From NCBI GenBank assembly GCA_030374735.1, contig JASCIV010000792.1, forward strand, positions 1 through 12,219: DNA of 12,219 nt. Reading direction: 5' to 3'. Position numbers and translations under genes: made by a program. The first letter of the stretch is position 1. Each line of letters opens with the position of its first letter. The notes under the pieces are model-generated. The model was not told the origin of the DNA and did no database searches. It was given only the letters and a program-made list of their open reading frames with translations. This document shows positions 8,198-12,219 of the stretch, piece by piece. This DNA comes from Gracilaria caudata (lineage: Eukaryota; Rhodophyta; Florideophyceae; Gracilariales; Gracilariaceae).

Positions 8198-8760
8198 AGT
8201 AAACCAACATTTACGTATTGTGATGCCTTCCCGTGGTGTGCCTGACTTCCTTTTGGAAGCGAAACGGATCTGCGTTTGGGACTCCGAAGGAGACCAGCAT
8301 TTTTATGTATTGTCTTTGGACTAGAGAGAGAGAAAGTGTGTTTGTTTTGTGTGTGGCTTTTGACTGTAGTAGGCCATACTCTTTTCACCATACTGGTTAC
8401 CCTGTACGTCGAACTATCTATCATACTGCCCCCACAAATAACAAAAAGCTTCCAAGAGAGAGAGAGAGTTCTAAGAGCCAAATTCTGTTCGAATTCGAAA
8501 CGAGATTAATGTGGATCGACTTTTGAAGAAGCAGATTTTGTAGGGTAGAACGCTACAGTATGTGAATCTACGAAGGGTACAGGGCCGTTCTTAACTGGGC
8601 GTGTATTCGCGATTCATTCATTCATGATTCTTGTCACGCGATGGGAAATCCATGAAGCTTGCCGTCTTCGCACTACGATCCCGTCCGTTTACGTCACTTT
8701 GCCTGATCCCTCCGGATTGGCAGAACAAGCGAACCCTTTGTCATACCTCAAGAATGGTTC
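8198..8760. repeat. Gene-free stretch with two (GA)n microsatellites
   Basis: Short dinucleotide tracts occur at 8323-8333 and 8455-8468, here as GA on the plus strand, opposite to copies A and B. An ATTC tandem run is at about 8614-8629. No coding region is convincing. The number of GA/CT tracts in this 1.1 kb (four) is notable beside their absence in the left half of the window and may reflect further truncated insertions of the same element family. Confidence 0.45.
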
Positions 8761-9900
8761 ACCTGTCTCCTAGCCTGGGTTCTGAACAGGGATTGAGACA
8801 CGTCGGACATGAAGACCTCTTTCGCAAGTGGAGCATGTACCTCGTCTTTGAAATCCCCGTTGAGTTCGCTCGTCTGCTTCTGAGGGGACAACATAATGAT
8901 GCGATGCGGAGCTGTCCTTGGGCGGCCATTAGAGTGCGCGGGAAGGAGCAAAAGCAGAGAAATGTTCGGACTAATGTCCGCCCACACTGATGATGAGAAC
9001 AGCAACTTTTTGCGGCATAGATTTGTCTTGCAAGCTCAAGCGCAGCCCACGAGGTCATCCAAAATTGCACACTACATTCACTTCCTGAATGCAATATCCG
9101 AGGTTTTGGTCGAAACGTACTATTGTGGCAAGCTGGCTCTTCTACACATCGTCCGCTCTTGTCGACAGCAAAGGGTTCTCAGATCTACCCATCTAAGAAC
9201 AGCTTAATTGTGATCGCCATAACATCCACTGATATTATTCCGAAGCATATGTTACAGTTTCTCCTCTATCTTGCTGAGACTCTGATAGCCTGCTTTGGTG
9301 AACTGAATGAACACACAACCAACGACAACTTCAGCAGATATAAACTTCTTCATGAGGTGATGGACAGCGGATTTCCCTTTTCGCTTATGGACCTGATCCC
9401 GCCGTCTTCCATGCTTCTGCTTCTCTGGTAACCGCGTGACCGGCCCATTTCGATGTCAGATTAAGCACTTGTCGTTGAGGAATATTTCCCTGTCTAGATG
9501 AGCTAACAGCTTTTCGTACCACTGTTTGTCGGACGATATCTGCCTCTATATTCCTCTTTCGAACCTCTTTCAGAGAGTCCTGCAATTTCAATGCCTACCT
9601 GCATGTTCAAACCTGGCACAGAAGCCACATCCTCTATTAATCAGCCCATGTCGTTTCTGGTGGTGCGGAATTGTCAGACAAGACATGTCTACTTCTATTA
9701 TTCAGTTCGTTTAGAATTATGTTGGGAGGCAAAAGTTACTTCATTGTTTCACCTTCATGGGTGTTCGAACTCTCAAGCCTTTGTGGTAGAAGGTACAGTG
9801 TACGAGATTCTCGTACAATGGCGCTGCAGGTTGAATTTGATTTACGCCTTTGACGCCAGAGCTGAAATTGGCATCGTATCCGTTTTTCATATACTTCATT
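8761..9900 (-). pseudogene. Possible decayed DDE transposase (piggyBac-like), several frameshifts
   Basis: There is no intact frame, but successive minus-strand fragments in changing frames resemble piggyBac (DDE_Tnp_1_7) landmarks in the right order. They are a YDANF/IQP segment around 9880-9820, a W...MWLLCQV segment near 9650-9610, GGIRSISEKGNPLS near 9400-9360 (compare the GT-R-NRKG-P motif of the family), RWVDLRTL near 9200-9175, and a Cys-rich RRGTCSTCERG segment near 8850-8820. Spacing between landmarks is within about 30 residues of what the family shows. Because I allowed frame changes, such matches can arise by chance, and the Cys-rich segment could also be read as another LINE end. 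No TTAA-flanked terminal repeats pair up convincingly. Confidence 0.2.
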
Positions 9901-10807
9901 TTCCTGTACCTAATCGTTATCATCGGCAGTCGAGTTTGAGCTCTCCTGTGATGCCGGCTGCTCGCGCACAGTCACTCTCTGAGGTACGCGTAGAGGACGT
10001 AATGATGGATGTGTCTCTGACGACACCTTTTTAGCGCGACATATGAAACGTTTCTTTTCAGTCTTCCTATGGACGATGTAAGTGCAACATTGGTGCGGTT
10101 GCGCGAGGGAAATTGACATCGCTTGTTGGTGATATGAGCCTTATCTCCCAAATCTGGAATCTAAGGGTGGCAGCTTCTTTCAAAGTACCGGGGTTCTAGG
10201 CAAGCTGGTTGGTGTTGATAGTCTGACTATGGCTGATAAATGATACATATACTACAAACGATTGAAATGCGTAACAAGAGCTGTTTGATACGAGTTTCGG
10301 ACATAGAGAGAAGTGGATTATTGTAGGACTCGTGTTGAAGGACATCGTGATTACAGAGAGATAAGCGGAGCACAGGAAAGACCCAGCGTTCACCAATGCT
10401 GTTGTGTTTAGGAAGTTAGTGCACGTATCCGCGGCAAAGTTCTATATCTATCGTCACCGCACATGAAGCTCATTAATAATCGTGAGCTGAAGTTCATGCT
10501 GCGGGTACGGGGAGACATTGACGTTGGCATGCAATATGGAAGAACGGTTTGCAACTGCATGTCCAACTTCACTATGTCGATTCAAAACCCTATTGAAGTG
10601 GTGGCCTTTGCGTTTCTCGGCGATTTCAACACAGTCATAATTACTTCTCTTTGTCAAACCCATGCCAAGAGCCCCAGGCTTTTTCGAAAGACACTCAAAT
10701 TTCGCTGTGCAGCAGTCCTCACAGTCACCAATCAGTTTCGATAGTCTTGAAGATTGTTGCACTCACGGGCGCTACAACCACTACAAGGGTAGTGCGTGTT
10801 TCGAACA
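9901..10807. other. Gene-poor stretch with scattered open frames of doubtful meaning
   Basis: No gene can be supported. A minus-strand frame at 10454-10762 stays open for 102 codons right after a TGA, without an ATG at its head; it is Lys/Cys/His-containing and of no recognised family. A shorter minus frame at 9910-10119 reads with several basic residues and three Cys. An ATG-initiated plus-strand frame of 147 codons (9591-10034) overlaps the left edge and also lacks any recognisable domain. Frames of this length are expected by chance about once in 5 kb at this base composition. Confidence 0.4.
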
Positions 10808-11245
10808 TCAATACAACAGCAAATTATCGGTGTGAGCATCTGCACTTTTGTCCTGCGGCAATGGATTGGCCGCAATTGAGAAGGTTGCATCCCAATTTGT
10901 GCAGCAGCATGACACAATCAGTCCTCTCACATTTGGACGAGAAAGTGAAACAAGTACAACGAGGAGTTTGGAGTGCTTGGGTTTAGCGTTGGATGCGGTG
11001 CCTTTTTCAAAGCGAGAAGGGAATCGCTTGAGGCTGGGATCATATTTCTTGCGCAGAAGGGGATAAGAGATTGTGAGATCTTTCGTATGTAGAAACGCAG
11101 AAAGCGAGGGCCAATCCTCGACCACCTCAAATGGGCAAGTCGGCAACCGCCGAAGGGCTTGTGCTCTTCGTCGGATGATCTTAACGGAGTAATTTTGATT
11201 CTGCTGATGGGCGATTTGCCTTCTTTTTGCCGCAGAAAGCTGAGT
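10808..11245 (-). pseudogene. Unidentified 145-codon open frame, possible gene or transposon fragment
   Basis: This minus-strand frame is open between a TAA at 11246-11248 and a TGA at 10808-10810 and lacks an ATG in its first two thirds, so it is at best a fragment. Its translation starts basic and Gln-rich (AAKRRQIAHQQNQNYSVKII), then reads RRAQALRRLPTCPFEVVEDW, SAFLHTKDLTISYPLLRKK and a Lys/Pro/Ser-rich stretch. The first 95 residues have protein-like composition, with alternating hydrophobic and basic positions; the remainder does not. I do not recognise the family. The same-strand orientation as the LINE-like and transposase-like fragments suggests a mobile-element origin, but chance openness cannot be excluded. 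Confidence 0.22.
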
Positions 11246-11826
11246 TTAAGATGATTGGGTTAACTTTGGCCGTTAACCCTCTAGCTCCTTACATGGTGCG
11301 CCCCGTAGCCGACGGTCTCTAGAAGTTGAATGAAGAGGTTGCGAGAAGAAGAAGGCGATAAGCGTCGGTGACGAGACGCCCGCGGTTGAAGACACCTGAA
11401 AGATCTTATATTTTCTGTCGTTGCCCAGTGTGTGTGGGACAACTATTAATCTGTAGTTAGTGGCTTCGGTATAGAGGAGTTGTAGGTGTCGGGGTCTTTA
11501 GCAAACCGCTACGTACGAGCAAATTAACGCGTTTCGTAAAAGAGAGAGAACAAACCCCGAACCCGTACAGTTATTGCTCGGTAGCGAGGTCGAGAAGTGG
11601 TCCAGAACCGGAGCGGATGGGTGGGTAAACGCTACCTCACAAGGCAACAATGACTGTCTGTGATTGGATGTATTGAATACAGATACTACACGTTCTCGAA
11701 AAAAATGCGCATATGTTTCTGGTTACCTTCTTGTCAATACTGTTGTTGCGGACAGCATGCACCCCGATATCCGTGCACCGACCGCTTTCTCTCTCTGAGA
11801 AACGCTCAACCTCAATAACGACCGGC
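11246..11826. other. Gene-free stretch with a TTAA-containing hairpin
   Basis: No gene is seen. An 8-bp perfect inverted repeat GGGTTAAC / GTTAACCC occupies 11257-11264 and 11272-11279 around a 7-base loop. Short GA/CT tracts occur at about 11541-11549 and 11788-11798; the second is followed by GAGAAACGCTC, reminiscent of the retroelement 3' end described above. Nothing else is notable. Confidence 0.45.
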
Positions 11827-11840
11827 TATATAAAAAAAAA
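11827..11840 (+). promoter_or_regulatory. TATA-box-like motif
   Basis: TATATAAAAAAAAA at 11827-11840 is the best TATA-box match in the window. No open frame of useful length follows on the plus strand before the window ends, so it could serve a gene or RNA beyond the right edge or be a chance A/T run. A minus-strand frame of 94 codons (11723-12007) runs straight through it and is not convincing. Confidence 0.2.
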
Positions 11841-12041
11841 TAGGAAGTAGAAGTTATATAGTTTCTTTTGAATCCATTCAAGACGTCAATTTCCCCTTGT
11901 GAAAAACGTCTACAGAGTTCACAGCGTCTGCGAGACTGCCAAACGATTTCAATTAAAGTCACAGGCGCGTAGAGATTCCCACTTGTTCGAAATTCGAGTA
12001 CTTCCAAACTTTAAATTGCATCTCCGTGGCGTCTGGTAGTC

Positions 12042-12065
12042 AGGCCGGGAATGGTACCCCGGCCT
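12042..12065. repeat. GC-rich hairpin AGGCCGGG / CCCGGCCT
   Basis: A perfect 8-bp stem (12042-12049 with 12058-12065) encloses the 8-base loop AATGGTAC. It stands out in AT-rich surroundings. No U-tract follows directly, so a bacterial-type terminator is not suggested. It lies just before the palindrome cluster at 12080-12123 and may belong to the same structure. Confidence 0.6.
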
Positions 12066-12079
12066 AGTGTCTATTCGAC

Positions 12080-12123
12080 AAGTGGCCTCATCTGAGGTCA
12101 ATTGGCCTCATATGAGGCCACTT
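12080..12123. repeat. Cluster of palindromes built on TGGCCTCATNTGAGGYCA
   Basis: Two 18-bp units, 12083-12100 and 12103-12120, differ at two positions and start 20 bases apart. The second, TGGCCTCATATGAGGCCA, is a perfect palindrome. The outer arms AAGTGGCCTCAT (12080-12091) and ATGAGGCCACTT (12112-12123) form a perfect 12-bp inverted repeat over a 20-base loop. A third half-site, TGACCTCATTATGA, follows at 12171-12184. Such spaced palindromes could be binding sites for a dimeric DNA-binding protein or the end of a foldback or MITE element. Function is unknown; the repeat itself is directly visible. Confidence 0.75.
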
Positions 12124-12219
12124 TTGACTTCTTTATATGTTTTTTGTTTTTGCAATTTACCGCATGAGTTTGACCTCATTATGACGGCAACGAACAAGGC
12201 TTTTTAGGTATTAACGTTC

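Noticed and set aside
9591..10034. 147-codon ATG-initiated plus-strand frame
   Set aside because: No domain or signal is recognisable, and by rough estimate about one frame of this size is expected by chance across the gene-free tract in six frames. Kept only as a low-priority possibility.
10340..10380. U6 snRNA, because of an ACAGAGA motif
   Set aside because: The bases after the motif do not continue the conserved U6 sequence.
12001..12090. tRNA-like gene near TGGCGTCTGGTAGTCAGG
   Set aside because: A vague A-box-like stretch is present, but no convincing B box or acceptor stem pairs with it.
1..12219. CRISPR array, rRNA or phage/bacterial defence cluster
   Set aside because: No regularly spaced repeats, no rRNA-like sequence and no prokaryotic operon structure were seen; both intact genes are eukaryotic in type.

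Overview
This is eukaryotic nuclear DNA. Two long, uninterrupted plus-strand genes (984 and 670 codons, no introns needed) lie in the left half, and a 5.6 kb gene-poor tract fills the right half. The helicase is a eukaryotic cytoplasmic type (DED1/DDX3), the first gene encodes an extracellular multidomain protein of a kind found in protists, and no operon-like spacing is seen. An intron-poor unicellular eukaryote, possibly a red alga, would fit; that assignment is inference and not proven here.

Layout. 1-499: CpG- and repeat-rich 5' flank of the first gene with one possible upstream ORF. 500-3454: membrane-anchored surface protein with a Ser/Thr/Pro stalk, a PKD domain, a possible PA14-like region, an IPT/TIG domain, a glucose/sorbosone-dehydrogenase-type beta-propeller and a second IPT/TIG domain. 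3455-4601: intergenic DNA ending in the pyrimidine-rich leader of the next gene. 4602-6614: DED1/DDX3 DEAD-box RNA helicase with all canonical motifs and a Gly-rich tail. 6615-12219: no intact gene. This tract holds a 124-codon minus-strand fragment that looks like the C-terminal end of a LINE-type reverse transcriptase, a second related 3' end about 760 bp away (both ending in (GA)n on the minus strand), a tentative broken DDE transposase, an unexplained 145-codon minus-strand open frame, and a cluster of near-perfect palindromes at the right edge.

The two intact genes are head-to-tail, about 1.15 kb apart, and have no evident functional link: one product acts at the cell surface or in the secretory pathway, the other in translation initiation and mRNP remodelling. 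The right half reads as a graveyard of mobile elements, and most non-routine observations come from it. I did not find a convincing new multi-gene system. The best candidates for follow-up are the (GA)n-tailed retroelement family, the palindrome cluster and the domain architecture of the surface protein.
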